Assembly: GCA_020426325.1 (NCBI GenBank)
Contig: JAGQQG010000022.1
Span: 1 to 64,000 of the forward strand
DNA: 64,000 nt
Source: Planctomycetaceae bacterium
GTDB lineage: Bacteria > Planctomycetota > Planctomycetia > Planctomycetales > Planctomycetaceae
Direction of reading: 5' to 3'
Shown in pieces: positions 51,377 to 60,491 of the stretch; the stretch's first letter is position 1, and every line of letters starts with the position of its first letter. The position numbers were made by a program, and so were the translations under genes. Under the pieces are notes generated by a model, which saw only the letters and a list, made by a program, of their open reading frames with translations, was not told where the DNA came from and did no database searches.

Positions 51377-51408
51377 AAAAATCGAAGCTCCCCATTTCAG
51401 ACTGGGGA
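51377..51408 (-). terminator. Stem-loop at the end of the BY-kinase gene, terminator-like
   Basis: On the minus strand TCCCCA and TGGGGA pair over an 8-nt loop that contains the kinase stop codon; after 7 further bases comes TTTTT. The spacing to the T-run is longer than in a standard terminator, so this may attenuate or stabilise rather than end transcription between the kinase gene and the glycine-rich protein gene. Confidence 0.4.
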
Positions 51409-53655
51409 TGATCGACGGCTTGGCTGTGGTCGTGCTCCATCTCGCCGCTGAGTTTTGGAAGACTTCTTTCCCCCATAATAGTGGCCGTAAGGATCGGAGT
51501 ACCGACCTCCGTAGGTGTAGTACTTGTTGTTGTAACTCTTTTTTGCAACACCGTTAACGACGAGTCCAATAATATTGGCTCCGACGTCTGTCAGGATATC
51601 AACCGCTTCGGCCGCATTTCGACGGACGTGTTTGTTGAGGAAGAGCACCACAACTGTGGCATCCACCAATGGGGCAATGGAGGCCGGGTCACTCACCGGT
51701 AGCACGGGGGGAGAGTCTACGATGACCAAGTCAAACTTCTCCCTGACCACCTGAAGCAACTCCGAGAAATCGGGTGAAACAAGTAGTTCAGCGGGATTGG
51801 AAGGACGAGGCCCAGCGGCAAGAAGGGTGAAATGGGGGACTTCCGAAGACTGCATGGCATCGAACGGATCGCATTCGCCATTCAACACACTAGATAGTCC
51901 GAGATCATTGGCGGCACCGAAAATCGAATGAGCGGATGCATGACGCATATCGGCGTCAATGAGCAGTACGTCCTTACCAGATTGTGCCAGGGTCACCGCG
52001 AGGTTGGCACAGAGAGTGGACTTGCCGTCCCCGGACGAGGGACTCGTCACTTGTAACACTTTGAGGTTTTTTCCATCGCGATTGAACAGCAGTGAAGTTC
52101 GTATGTTGCGATAGGCCTCGGCATCTCGACCGGACGGCTGAAAGAAGGTGCACACCGCCGGTGTCATTTTCGACTCCTTCCGTTGTCTCCGACTGACTCG
52201 ACGTTCGATCACCGGAATGTGCCCCAGGATTGGAAGGCCGAACTGACGGCGGATTTCTTCCGGATCACGGTAGCGGGTGTCGGCCAGGTCGACCAAATAG
52301 GCCAGCAGGATACCGGCCATCAGACTGAAAACGGTGGCGATGGACATCACCACCATCAGGTTAGGTTGAACCTGACGACCGGCTGCAGGCGACCAGATCA
52401 CTTCCGCACGAATCCCTCCAAAGTCCTTCACAAGGCTGATGGCATCGAGGTGCTGCATGACATTATCAAACAGTTCCTGAGTCCGCTCGATGTCGGCTTT
52501 CAGGGTATCGTCGTGAATCTCAAAGTCTTCAAGTTTCTTGGCCGCTTCATGTTCGCTCTCAAACAACTCATTCAGGTTATTCAGCTTGTTGTCTGCAACC
52601 TGTAGCTCCTGCTGGAGAGCTTCCAGATAGAGATCAAGAAAGCTCGGAATCGGGCCACTCCGTTTGATCCCCTGTCCTCCGAGTTGCTCCCGGAGCATCT
52701 GGATTGTGGTCTGGATTTTTTTGACCTCCGGGTGATCACTTCCATACTGATCGAGGGCTATCCGTTCATCGATCATCGCGTCATACAGACGATATTGCAG
52801 AGGATCACGTCCTTCTTCGGAGGGACGCAGGATCTTCGAGTCTCCGATAATCAGCGTGAGTGCTTCGGGATTGCCGCCGCTGCGTTTGATCTGCTTGACC
52901 GATTCAATTTGTGCAAGGGTTTGACTCTTTTCGAGCATCACCTCTGATCGGTCCTGCTCGATCTCGCTCATGCGGAGAAGGTGCAGGTTTCGACCATCCT
53001 CAGACTGGTGTACGAGCGGAGCTTCCTTGCGGAATTGACGATAGGCAGCTTCCTTATCAGTCAACTGTTTCGACAGCGAGTCCTTTGCCTGCTCGATCAA
53101 TTGCACAGTCTGGGCGCCCGCACTTTGGTAGGTACTCCCCAGCGACTCCTGATAGCTGTCGATGACTGCATCCAGAACCACCTTGCACTCTTCGGGATCA
53201 CGTCCCTTGTAGCGGATCTCGAACACGTTGGGGTCCGGAGCAGCACGTCCGCCTCCACGCTCGGTCGTGAGATTCGCAACGATCACATCCACTGGATTGG
53301 CGACCCCAGTGAAACCTGGAAGCTTTCCAAGGTCATGTTTCTTCACCGCCGCTTCGACAATCATCGGGCTTTTGGCCAGAAGCATGTGCGTGGAGAGTTG
53401 GTTCTCGTAGTTCACCTCTCCTTCGGCACTCGAAAGCGGCAGATCGGTCTCCTGCTTGACGATGAGAATCTGAGCGGTCGACTGATACTTGCGTTCTGCT
53501 TTGAGCGAGTACAGAAAACCCAGTCCCAGTCCAAACACGAGCACGACAAAGACGAGTCCCTTACGTCTTGCGACGGCTGAGACAAGCCCGTTGTCACCCT
53601 CCGCAGGAGGTCCGTCACTGGCGAATCCAGATTCCCATTCTGATGGTGAGGCCAT
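51397..53655 (-). CDS. Polysaccharide co-polymerase / BY-kinase (Wzc-like)
   Basis: From ATG 53655 the product is 752 aa. It has a first membrane helix (GLVFVVLVFGLGLGFLYSLK), a Wzz periplasmic domain (about 40-430) with a long coiled coil (LYLEALQQELQVADNKLNNL), a second helix (VVMSIATVFSLMAGILLAYL), then the cytoplasmic kinase: Walker A SPSSGDGKSTLCANLAV (about 538), Walker A' VLLIDADMRHASAHS and Walker B FDLVIVDSPPVLPVSD (about 645). The tail is tyrosine-rich (SYNNKYYTYGGRYSDPYGHY), the usual autophosphorylation cluster. It controls chain length and polymerisation of the polysaccharide made by the operon. The GTG at 53694 is rejected; AGGAAA precedes the ATG. Confidence 0.93.
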   Translation of the reverse strand: MASPSEWESGFASDGPPAEGDNGLVSAVARRKGLVFVVLVFGLGLGFLYSLKAERKYQSTAQILIVKQETDLPLSSAEGEVNYENQLSTHMLLAKSPMIVEAAVKKHDLGKLPGFTGVANPVDVIVANLTTERGGGRAAPDPNVFEIRYKGRDPEECKVVLDAVIDSYQESLGSTYQSAGAQTVQLIEQAKDSLSKQLTDKEAAYRQFRKEAPLVHQSEDGRNLHLLRMSEIEQDRSEVMLEKSQTLAQIESVKQIKRSGGNPEALTLIIGDSKILRPSEEGRDPLQYRLYDAMIDERIALDQYGSDHPEVKKIQTTIQMLREQLGGQGIKRSGPIPSFLDLYLEALQQELQVADNKLNNLNELFESEHEAAKKLEDFEIHDDTLKADIERTQELFDNVMQHLDAISLVKDFGGIRAEVIWSPAAGRQVQPNLMVVMSIATVFSLMAGILLAYLVDLADTRYRDPEEIRRQFGLPILGHIPVIERRVSRRQRKESKMTPAVCTFFQPSGRDAEAYRNIRTSLLFNRDGKNLKVLQVTSPSSGDGKSTLCANLAVTLAQSGKDVLLIDADMRHASAHSIFGAANDLGLSSVLNGECDPFDAMQSSEVPHFTLLAAGPRPSNPAELLVSPDFSELLQVVREKFDLVIVDSPPVLPVSDPASIAPLVDATVVVLFLNKHVRRNAAEAVDILTDVGANIIGLVVNGVAKKSYNNKYYTYGGRYSDPYGHYYGGKKSSKTQRRDGARPQPSRRSSPV

Positions 53656-53715
53656 TTCAGTCGTTTTCCTTTGAGTCAATTCTGAACCATCCACGATACC
53701 CGCGTGGGCGACGGT

Positions 53716-55668
53716 TCAACACAGGATTTCCTGAGTGTTTGAAGAGGTTGATGGCGACGGGACGGCTTGCTCCCGCACCTCCTGCAGCCAGATTTCGAGC
53801 CACAACAGAGACCACAAACGGGGAGCACGGTCGATCCGCTGAATGCGGTGTTCGTCAATCGTTTGTTGAATCGCGGATGTGTCAAAAAGTTCACGAAGCC
53901 GCGCATCCGGACTGACCAGCATGTCGAGCCACGCGTCAGCCGCAGGCGATCGCAGCCAACTGGCCATCGGCAGGCCGAAACCCATCTTACGACGTTGCAA
54001 CACCTCCGCCGGCAACAGGTCAGCCGCGAGGTCACGCAGCAGAACTTTCGACGACATCCCTTGTCTTTTCATCGAGGTTGGTAATGACGCACAGAACTCC
54101 ATGACCTGGTGATCCAGCAGCGGTGAACGTGCTTCCAGCGAGCAGGCCATTGTGGCGATGTCCATCTTCACCAGCAGGTCGTACGCCAGGTATGACTCGA
54201 CATCGAGCCCAAGGAACTGATCCAGCACGTCGGTCGAGCGTTCGGAGTGGTCCCGGAACAACTCCTCCATCCACGAGCGACCGTCGTACTGCTGAAGTCT
54301 TGATCGGGACTCGTCGTTGTACAACCGGTGACGGAGGCTTGCGGGGAAGTAGGTGATCCAGTTGATGTACTGTTGATCGACCGGGGACGCAGAGCGTTCG
54401 ACAAATCGTTTGATCTGACCGAGTCGACTCAGTTGCGTAAGGGACTGCGGAAGGAGTCGGGTGAGCGGTTCGATCATCCCCCGGCGTATCAGCCCCGGCA
54501 GTTGCTGGTACTTTGCAGCCAGTCCGATTCCTAAATGCCGATCATAACCCGCAAAACACTCATCCCCGCCGTCGCCATTCAGTGCGACCGTCACGTGTTC
54601 TCGCGTCAACCGGGCAACGTGATAGGTGGCAATTGCTGAGGAATCCGCGAAGGGCTCACCGTAGTGTCGCACCAGCTTGGGGAGAATCTCCAACCCCTGC
54701 GGCTCGACAACCAGTTCGTGATGATCAGTCCCACAGTGCTCAGCAACTTTTCTCGCATAAGGCAACTCGTTGTAGACCGAGTCGTTGAATCCAATGGAGA
54801 ACGTCTTGATCGGTCGATCGGAGAGTCGGCTCATCAGGGCTGCGATCACGCTGGAATCGAGTCCACCGCTGAGCAGCACTCCCAACGGCACATCCGAGAT
54901 CATCCGCAGTCGAGTTGCTTCTAACAGTTTCTCTTCGAGGGCCTCGCGAGCTTCCTGTCGATCGAGAGTGAGTTTCGGCCCGTAGTCCAATCGCCAGTAA
55001 CGCTCGATGCGTTGTTTGTGACCGCCGTACTCATCCAACTCCAAGGTGAGCGAGTGAGCCGGCGGCAGCTTGAAGACGTTTTCGAAGATCGTCTTCGGGG
55101 CGGGGATGTAACCAAAGTTCAGGTAGTCATCAACTGCGGTGATGTCCAGGTCTCGTGAAACCTCGGGGATCGCCAGCAGCCCCTGCATTTCCGAGGCGAA
55201 CAGCAGTCGTCCGTCACACTCGGTGTAGAACAGGGGCTTCTTGCCAACCCGGTCACGAGAGAGCATCAACCGGCGTTCGTTCTCGTCCCAGACCGCGAAG
55301 GCGAACATGCCCCGGAAATGTCTGACACAATCGACTCCGTACTCCTCGTAGGCATGAACGATGACTTCCGTATCCGAATGGGAGACGAACCGGTGTCCGC
55401 GACTGATGAGTTCCTCGCGTAACTCACTGTAGTTGTAGATCTCCCCATTGAAGCTGACCCAGACACTCCCATCCTCGTTGGACATGGGTTGTCTGCCGCC
55501 AGACAGATCGATAATGCTTAACCGGCGTTGGCCCAACGCGACCTGTCCCTTAACGTAAAAACCGTCAGCATCCGGACCTCGATGGACGAGCGCATTGCAC
55601 ATCCGGCGTACTGGCACCCGCTCAACTGGACGGCCTCGCAGATCGATCATCCCGGCAATGCCACACAT
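53716..55668 (-). CDS. asnB: Asparagine synthase-type glutamine amidotransferase (AsnB-like)
   Basis: The 650-aa protein starts MCGIAGMIDLRGRP, with nucleophilic Cys2 of class II glutaminases, then RRLSIIDLSGGRQPMSNEDG and FNGEIYNYSELR, and a synthetase domain with PP-loop LLSGGLDSSVIAALMSRLS (near 260) and FAGYDRHLG. Classical AsnB makes asparagine from aspartate, glutamine and ATP; within polysaccharide operons such enzymes are also found as amidotransferases of surface sugars, which fits this location. It overlaps the acyltransferase stop by 1 nt and is 60 nt before the BY-kinase start. Confidence 0.9.
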   Translation of the reverse strand: MCGIAGMIDLRGRPVERVPVRRMCNALVHRGPDADGFYVKGQVALGQRRLSIIDLSGGRQPMSNEDGSVWVSFNGEIYNYSELREELISRGHRFVSHSDTEVIVHAYEEYGVDCVRHFRGMFAFAVWDENERRLMLSRDRVGKKPLFYTECDGRLLFASEMQGLLAIPEVSRDLDITAVDDYLNFGYIPAPKTIFENVFKLPPAHSLTLELDEYGGHKQRIERYWRLDYGPKLTLDRQEAREALEEKLLEATRLRMISDVPLGVLLSGGLDSSVIAALMSRLSDRPIKTFSIGFNDSVYNELPYARKVAEHCGTDHHELVVEPQGLEILPKLVRHYGEPFADSSAIATYHVARLTREHVTVALNGDGGDECFAGYDRHLGIGLAAKYQQLPGLIRRGMIEPLTRLLPQSLTQLSRLGQIKRFVERSASPVDQQYINWITYFPASLRHRLYNDESRSRLQQYDGRSWMEELFRDHSERSTDVLDQFLGLDVESYLAYDLLVKMDIATMACSLEARSPLLDHQVMEFCASLPTSMKRQGMSSKVLLRDLAADLLPAEVLQRRKMGFGLPMASWLRSPAADAWLDMLVSPDARLRELFDTSAIQQTIDEHRIQRIDRAPRLWSLLWLEIWLQEVREQAVPSPSTSSNTQEILC

Positions 55669-56558
55669 CAGTCAGTGACCCTCAACGCAGAGGATTGCGA
55701 CCGGACGCCAACACCATCTGCCACTGCTCGAATTCGCGAAGACGGGTAATCTCTGTTTGAAGGGTTTTCGTCATCCAACATCGGGGGATCGGGGAGATCC
55801 TCCCGCGTCTTGCGAGTGACGTGATACAGATCCTGCTCCGTCAACTCCCGCGAGACTGATGCTGGATTCCCCATGATCAGGGTCCGAGGCTCCTCGAAGC
55901 GTCCCATTAAGACCGAACCGAGTGAGATAATGCACTGTGAAGCAACCTCGACCCCCGGTGCTACCCGGATGTCCGAGCCAAGGTAACACTGATCGCCAAA
56001 CGAAACTGATCGAGTCCTCTGACGGTTATGCGTCCAGAGCGATGATGCCCGGCCGCCGATGATGCACTGCTCGCCGAATGTCACGCGATCAGTGAAGTCG
56101 ATCCAATGTCCGGTGGCTACAAACGTACCTCGTCCCAATATGAGTTCCGGGTCGCGGGGGGTGATGAAATCGTTCAACAGCCCGGAGTTGAAGACGTTGC
56201 CCCGCAGGATTGTCACGTACTCACCCAGCGTGACACGACGCCCGCCGCGAAAGACATTGAAATGCCCGATTCGCGTCTGATGACCGATCTCCAGTGACTC
56301 AATGTCGATGAACAGATTGCCAAAGCCGATGCGGACACCGTCATCGATCCGACAAGACTGAACACCTACGATGAATGTTCCGGCCCCAATACGCACGCCA
56401 CGTCCGATCGAATACCCGTACAGATGCCGATAGATACCGATCTTCAGAAACGACGGCAGCAAGGAGACCATGGCTCCAAGCAACAAACGAAAACGACCAG
56501 AACACCTTGCGGGCTGATTCGATGTGCAATCGTGTGATGGCAACATCGCTTTCTTCAT
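55668..56558 (-). CDS. Hexapeptide-repeat acyltransferase (LbH family)
   Basis: The 296-aa product has a left-handed beta-helix with the [LIV]-G-x4 repeats (YSIGRGVRIGAGTFIVGVQS, VRIGFGNLFIDIESLEIGHQ, FGDQCYLGSDIRVAPGVEVA), a typical hexapeptide insertion with VATGHWIDFTDRVTFGEQCI, and a C-terminal MGNPASVSRELTE motif. Such enzymes transfer acetyl groups to sugars; the acceptor is unknown. The N-terminus holds a hydrophobic segment (LLGAMVSLLPSFLKIGIYRH), suggesting a membrane-linked acyltransferase of the EPS machinery. It overlaps its upstream gene by 4 nt and asnB by 1 nt. Confidence 0.87.
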   Translation of the reverse strand: MKKAMLPSHDCTSNQPARCSGRFRLLLGAMVSLLPSFLKIGIYRHLYGYSIGRGVRIGAGTFIVGVQSCRIDDGVRIGFGNLFIDIESLEIGHQTRIGHFNVFRGGRRVTLGEYVTILRGNVFNSGLLNDFITPRDPELILGRGTFVATGHWIDFTDRVTFGEQCIIGGRASSLWTHNRQRTRSVSFGDQCYLGSDIRVAPGVEVASQCIISLGSVLMGRFEEPRTLIMGNPASVSRELTEQDLYHVTRKTREDLPDPPMLDDENPSNRDYPSSRIRAVADGVGVRSQSSALRVTD

Positions 56559-57706
56559 GAAGTGTGCACCTCCGCTTGAATGACTTCCGGCTGAGTATTC
56601 TGTCTGTGCGGTGCCTTGAATCGTTCACCGACGGCCGATTCAAGGATTGCCTGAACTTCGTGAATCCATATGCCAACTGCGAAATCCCGCTCGACGGAGT
56701 CACGGCCACGTTGCCCGATTCGCCAACGAAGCTGGGGATCTCGAATGAGCCGTGACAGTGTGTCGATCCACTGGTCATCTGAGTCAGTGAGAAACCCGTT
56801 GTCGCCGTGGTCGATCATGTCGGGCAGGATGCCAATCGGCGACGTGACGACCGGCAGCGCCGAGGCCATGTATTGCAGGACCTTGCCATGACAACGCCAG
56901 GGAGTCCAACCCATGTTGGGAAACGGGGCCAGGCCGATGTCGAACTCCAGCAGGTCACTCGCCTCACGCTCTGCAACCCAGCGACGCGCGACGACTGGAT
57001 ATGATGCGTTCTCGATCGAATAACGATCCGTGTGTGAAATGACCATCAGCCGGAACGATTCCCTTTCGGCGAGTCGGTCCAACACCGGATGGAGACGTTC
57101 CAGAAAGGGAAGGGTGCTGTGACTGCCCGTCCAACCGAGCGTGACTGGCCCTTCGTGATGGACTCGTTCAGGACGCGAATATTGAGCGAAGTCAATCGTG
57201 CTCGGCACCACATGCGTGTTGGGGTTGAATGTCCCGGCCCAGTCCGCCAGCAACCGATTGCCCGTGATGACCTGAGACGCCATCCGGCAGAGAGCCTTCG
57301 TTTTGCTGGGACATTTGAGTCGCGAAAACAGTTTGTTCTGCGGGCTGCGGTAGGAGATCCATAAAGGATCGTCGAAGTCGTAGATCAATGGCACGCCCAG
57401 CCAGGTGATGAGTCGCTCGATGACAGCTGGCCCGATCAAACTGGCTTCGCGAGCAACCAGAACGACATCGAACTTCCTCGCTCCGGTCACGACTCCAAAC
57501 CGCCGGAGGAATGCACGCATCATCAATGCCGCTTTGATCCCATATCGACCGGGTTGATACAAAACCCGGTGCAGATCCGGATCTTCGAAGGGGAAGAAGC
57601 TGAACTCGTATCCCAGCGGCTCCAGATGCCGTGCCCATTGCTCGATGCGAAATCGCTGGCTGGGCGAGGTGTCGTAAGCAGCAGGTGCGAGGACGAGAAC
57701 TTTCAT
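56555..57706 (-). CDS. Glycosyltransferase family 4-like
   Basis: The 383-aa product (MKVLVLAPAAYDTSPSQRFR) has a GT-B fold with RIEQWARHLEPLGYEFSFFP in the N-domain, LIYDFDDPLWI at the domain interface, and GWTGSHSTLPFLERLHPVLD, EFDIGLAPFPNMGW and MASALPVVTSPIGILPDMID (the EX7E region differs) in the C-domain. GT4 enzymes are retaining transferases using nucleotide sugars, here presumably building the EPS repeat unit on the cytoplasmic face. The start overlaps nothing; it follows the next upstream GT by 43 nt and its stop overlaps the acyltransferase start by 4 nt. Confidence 0.88.
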   Translation of the reverse strand: MKVLVLAPAAYDTSPSQRFRIEQWARHLEPLGYEFSFFPFEDPDLHRVLYQPGRYGIKAALMMRAFLRRFGVVTGARKFDVVLVAREASLIGPAVIERLITWLGVPLIYDFDDPLWISYRSPQNKLFSRLKCPSKTKALCRMASQVITGNRLLADWAGTFNPNTHVVPSTIDFAQYSRPERVHHEGPVTLGWTGSHSTLPFLERLHPVLDRLAERESFRLMVISHTDRYSIENASYPVVARRWVAEREASDLLEFDIGLAPFPNMGWTPWRCHGKVLQYMASALPVVTSPIGILPDMIDHGDNGFLTDSDDQWIDTLSRLIRDPQLRWRIGQRGRDSVERDFAVGIWIHEVQAILESAVGERFKAPHRQNTQPEVIQAEVHTS

Positions 57707-57749
57707 GGTGGGGCGGTGTATTGGACCGAGGTCCGACCTGACATGGTCT

Positions 57750-59084
57750 CTACTTTCTCAAGGAGGAGACCAGTCCGAGATCACCTTTCTGTTTCGAAAT
57801 GCGACTAGGGGTCTTCTCTTTGGAAGTGTCTGCTCGATCGTCCGACTGGCTGAGGATCACCGCAGGACGATTGAGGATCGCTGCGTACAGGTTGCGATAT
57901 CGACTCCAGCCGACGGTCTTCAAATCAAACAGATGCTGTGCAACATCTCGACATCGGGAGGGTGTGTCTGGATCGTTGAGCAATTCACAGAGTTCTTCCC
58001 AAGTCTGTGCATACGCAGTCAGAGAGTGATCCCTGAGGATCACCCCGACAGGTTGCCCGTCTTCGCTGAAGTCACCTCGCAACACAGCATCGAGGTCTCC
58101 AATCCCGCCGGTGGAGATGACCGGCAGACCGGCTGCCAGGTACTCTGCGACTTTGGTTGGCGATGACGCTTTTTTCGAAAGACACGGACGAATGAACGCA
58201 AGTCCGGCGCGAGCTGACGACAGGTACTTCCTGAGTTCGTGCGGCGTCGTTCTCCCAATCGTCACCCGGTCAGCGAGACCTCGACGACTCAGTTCCGCCT
58301 GCAATCGCTGCGAATCACCCTGTGTCCAAACACTCCAACGTACTTGCGGGTTCACCGATGCAACGTATGCGAAGAACTCAATCATCTCGTCGGTGAGATA
58401 CCACCCGTCGAGCTTACCCGCATAGACGAGCGAGAGTGATGTTGAGCGATCTGTAAGTGCTTTCTTGTCGTGGTTGATCTCTGAGGGGGGTGTGAGGTCT
58501 GCACAGCAGGGGATGACGGCCATTGGCTTCTCGCCAATCTCCTTCGTGTACCATTCGACGAGGACGTCTCGTGCTTGCTCTGTCAGGACAACGTAAGCAT
58601 CCGCTGCCGAGATGAGTTGTCGCTCAGCCCTTTTTGTCAATCGGAACAATGTCCCGTTTCGCTTCCAGATTCCCGCATCAACATACTCCTCTGCCAGTAG
58701 TCCCCGAAAATCAAACAGAAATTTGACACCGGTTAACCTTTTCAGGAGGCGTCCCATCAAGGCGGGCACATGACTCCGTGCGTGGACCAGCTTGACATCA
58801 AACTCACGAATGATGCGGTATCCGGCAAGTGTGCCCGCCATGACATCCCAGAGTGTCGCTGGCAATGTGGGCCTCTTGTGATACGGCAGACGTCGCCACA
58901 CAATGCCTTTCTGTGAGAGCCTTTCCTCCCAAGTACGAACTTCGGCCGTGGTCAATTTCGAAGGCTCGAAAGTCAAAAGCACGATGGGGGTGACGTTGCT
59001 TGCGAGACCTTCGAGGTAAGCCACCACCTGCGTTTGCGTCAGCGGGTCCAGCAGGCTTTGATAGCAGATGTAGAGTGCACTCAT
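57750..59084 (-). CDS. Glycosyltransferase family 4-like
   Basis: From ATG 59084 (AGGAGG 6 nt upstream) the product is 444 aa. It has a GT4 N-domain (LYICYQSLLDPLTQTQVVAY, HARSHVPALMGRLLKRLTGV, LFDFRGLLAEEYVDAGIW), and a C-domain with LSLVYAGKLDGWYLTDEMIE, GRTTPHELRKYLSSARAGLA, SPTKVAEYLAAGLPVISTGG. The long frame reaching to 59474 belongs to the membrane protein gene and is rejected. Its ATG overlaps the stop of that gene (ATGA). The acceptor sugar cannot be inferred. Confidence 0.88.
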   Translation of the reverse strand: MSALYICYQSLLDPLTQTQVVAYLEGLASNVTPIVLLTFEPSKLTTAEVRTWEERLSQKGIVWRRLPYHKRPTLPATLWDVMAGTLAGYRIIREFDVKLVHARSHVPALMGRLLKRLTGVKFLFDFRGLLAEEYVDAGIWKRNGTLFRLTKRAERQLISAADAYVVLTEQARDVLVEWYTKEIGEKPMAVIPCCADLTPPSEINHDKKALTDRSTSLSLVYAGKLDGWYLTDEMIEFFAYVASVNPQVRWSVWTQGDSQRLQAELSRRGLADRVTIGRTTPHELRKYLSSARAGLAFIRPCLSKKASSPTKVAEYLAAGLPVISTGGIGDLDAVLRGDFSEDGQPVGVILRDHSLTAYAQTWEELCELLNDPDTPSRCRDVAQHLFDLKTVGWSRYRNLYAAILNRPAVILSQSDDRADTSKEKTPSRISKQKGDLGLVSSLRK

Positions 59085-60484
59085 GCGTCGCCTCCTTCCA
59101 GCGCTATCGCAGACGGACCGGAGACAAGGCGTGTCGCGGAGGATTGACGTCGCATGGACCGTGACGGACCGCGTGTCAGGCGTGCAACAGCAGCCCGTCG
59201 TTGCGGCAGGAGTGCCTCCAGTGCAATCCCGACGAAGGGAGCCCACAACAGCCAGACCTGCACACGCATGCGGTATGCGGTGCCGACATTGCCGATGCAA
59301 ATCGCGTAGAAGCAGCACATGCCGATGGAGCATGCCAGAAGTACAACAACTCCCTGCGGATTCCGTGATAGTGCCTGTCCAATTCCCAGGAGGACAAAGG
59401 CATAGAGAACGGTCCAGAGTGTGGTGTCCGGAATCGCGATGATTTGTCGGAGACTGTCCCGCTGTGTCGGCCACGGGACCGTCAGGAAATACGCCAAGCC
59501 CTCGGGCATTGATTCCAGGGCTCCGGAGACACTCGACACATCTGTGTCATGGAGATAGCCGGAGTCAGCCAGCGACAAACCTCTCCGAATGTCATCGACC
59601 TGATACAGTCCCTCGTCGAGCGAAGTTGGTATCTCGTCACTGAACTGGCCAAGGCCCCAAGCCGTGATCGCCATCATGCCCAGGATCGTAATGGCCAGAA
59701 GTTGTTGGATCAGGACGGATGACCCGGAACGTCGACCCATCCGCACGAACAACAATCCCAGCCCCACTCCAAGTGCCATGATGATCGCGAGGTACACTCG
59801 TAAGGCTGAGAGTGCAATCAGGCAGACGATCAGCCAGGCCATCAGTCGAGACTCGAATCGGCGTTGCAGCCGCATCACAAGCACGACCACATGGGCCACG
59901 AAAAAGATAATGATTCCCTCCTTGTACAGGGCCGACGACCAGAAGACGAATGCAGGACCGAGGACAACCAACCACGCCGCGAGATTACCCGCACGATGTC
60001 CGCCGCCCGTGATGCGGGTCATCTGGTAAACCATCCCTGGAACAAATGACGTAATTGCACAATAAGTTGCGATCAGCAATGGCAGGATGCGCAGCCCAAG
60101 AGTGAACGTGTAAAAGCAACCGATGCCCACGACGATCAGCCAGGGGAAGTGCGGACGGTTCATCAGGATCTTGAGCGTCTCGGACTGCTCGCCCGAAAGC
60201 CACTCTGTCGCAACCTTCCATCCGACCTCCTCATAAAAGGCCGCATCCTGCACGACGTCGATCGGGGCCTCGATCATCACGAGCCCCCAGCCCAGCATGC
60301 CAACAGAAAACCGGATCGCGAAACTCCACCAGTACAGGCGTTTCAGGTATTGCTGTTTCTGACGCTCTAAGCCGACTGTGTAGAAACGGGACCGTGGCAT
60401 CTCCGCAGCGGCATTTGTCCGCGTTACTCGGCGTCTTACCGTACGTTGTTCCCGGAGAGGGACAGTCGAGCGGTCTCTGGTCAT
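59081..60484 (-). CDS. Multi-pass membrane protein, possible EPS polymerase
   Basis: From ATG 60484 the product is 467 aa with about ten hydrophobic segments (SFAIRFSVGMLGWGLVMIEA, PWLIVVGIGCFYTFTLGLRI, LIATYCAITSFVPGMVYQMT, GIIIFFVAHVVVLVMRLQRR and more) and a periplasmic loop around 270-330. It is positioned where Wzy-like polymerases or membrane glycosyltransferases occur, but I see no diagnostic motif; EpsG/PMT-like proteins are alternatives. It is 7 nt behind the GT2 stop and coupled to the GT4 start (ATGA). Confidence 0.65.
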   Translation of the reverse strand: MTRDRSTVPLREQRTVRRRVTRTNAAAEMPRSRFYTVGLERQKQQYLKRLYWWSFAIRFSVGMLGWGLVMIEAPIDVVQDAAFYEEVGWKVATEWLSGEQSETLKILMNRPHFPWLIVVGIGCFYTFTLGLRILPLLIATYCAITSFVPGMVYQMTRITGGGHRAGNLAAWLVVLGPAFVFWSSALYKEGIIIFFVAHVVVLVMRLQRRFESRLMAWLIVCLIALSALRVYLAIIMALGVGLGLLFVRMGRRSGSSVLIQQLLAITILGMMAITAWGLGQFSDEIPTSLDEGLYQVDDIRRGLSLADSGYLHDTDVSSVSGALESMPEGLAYFLTVPWPTQRDSLRQIIAIPDTTLWTVLYAFVLLGIGQALSRNPQGVVVLLACSIGMCCFYAICIGNVGTAYRMRVQVWLLWAPFVGIALEALLPQRRAAVARLTRGPSRSMRRQSSATRLVSGPSAIALEGGDA

Positions 60485-60491
60485 ACGTGCT

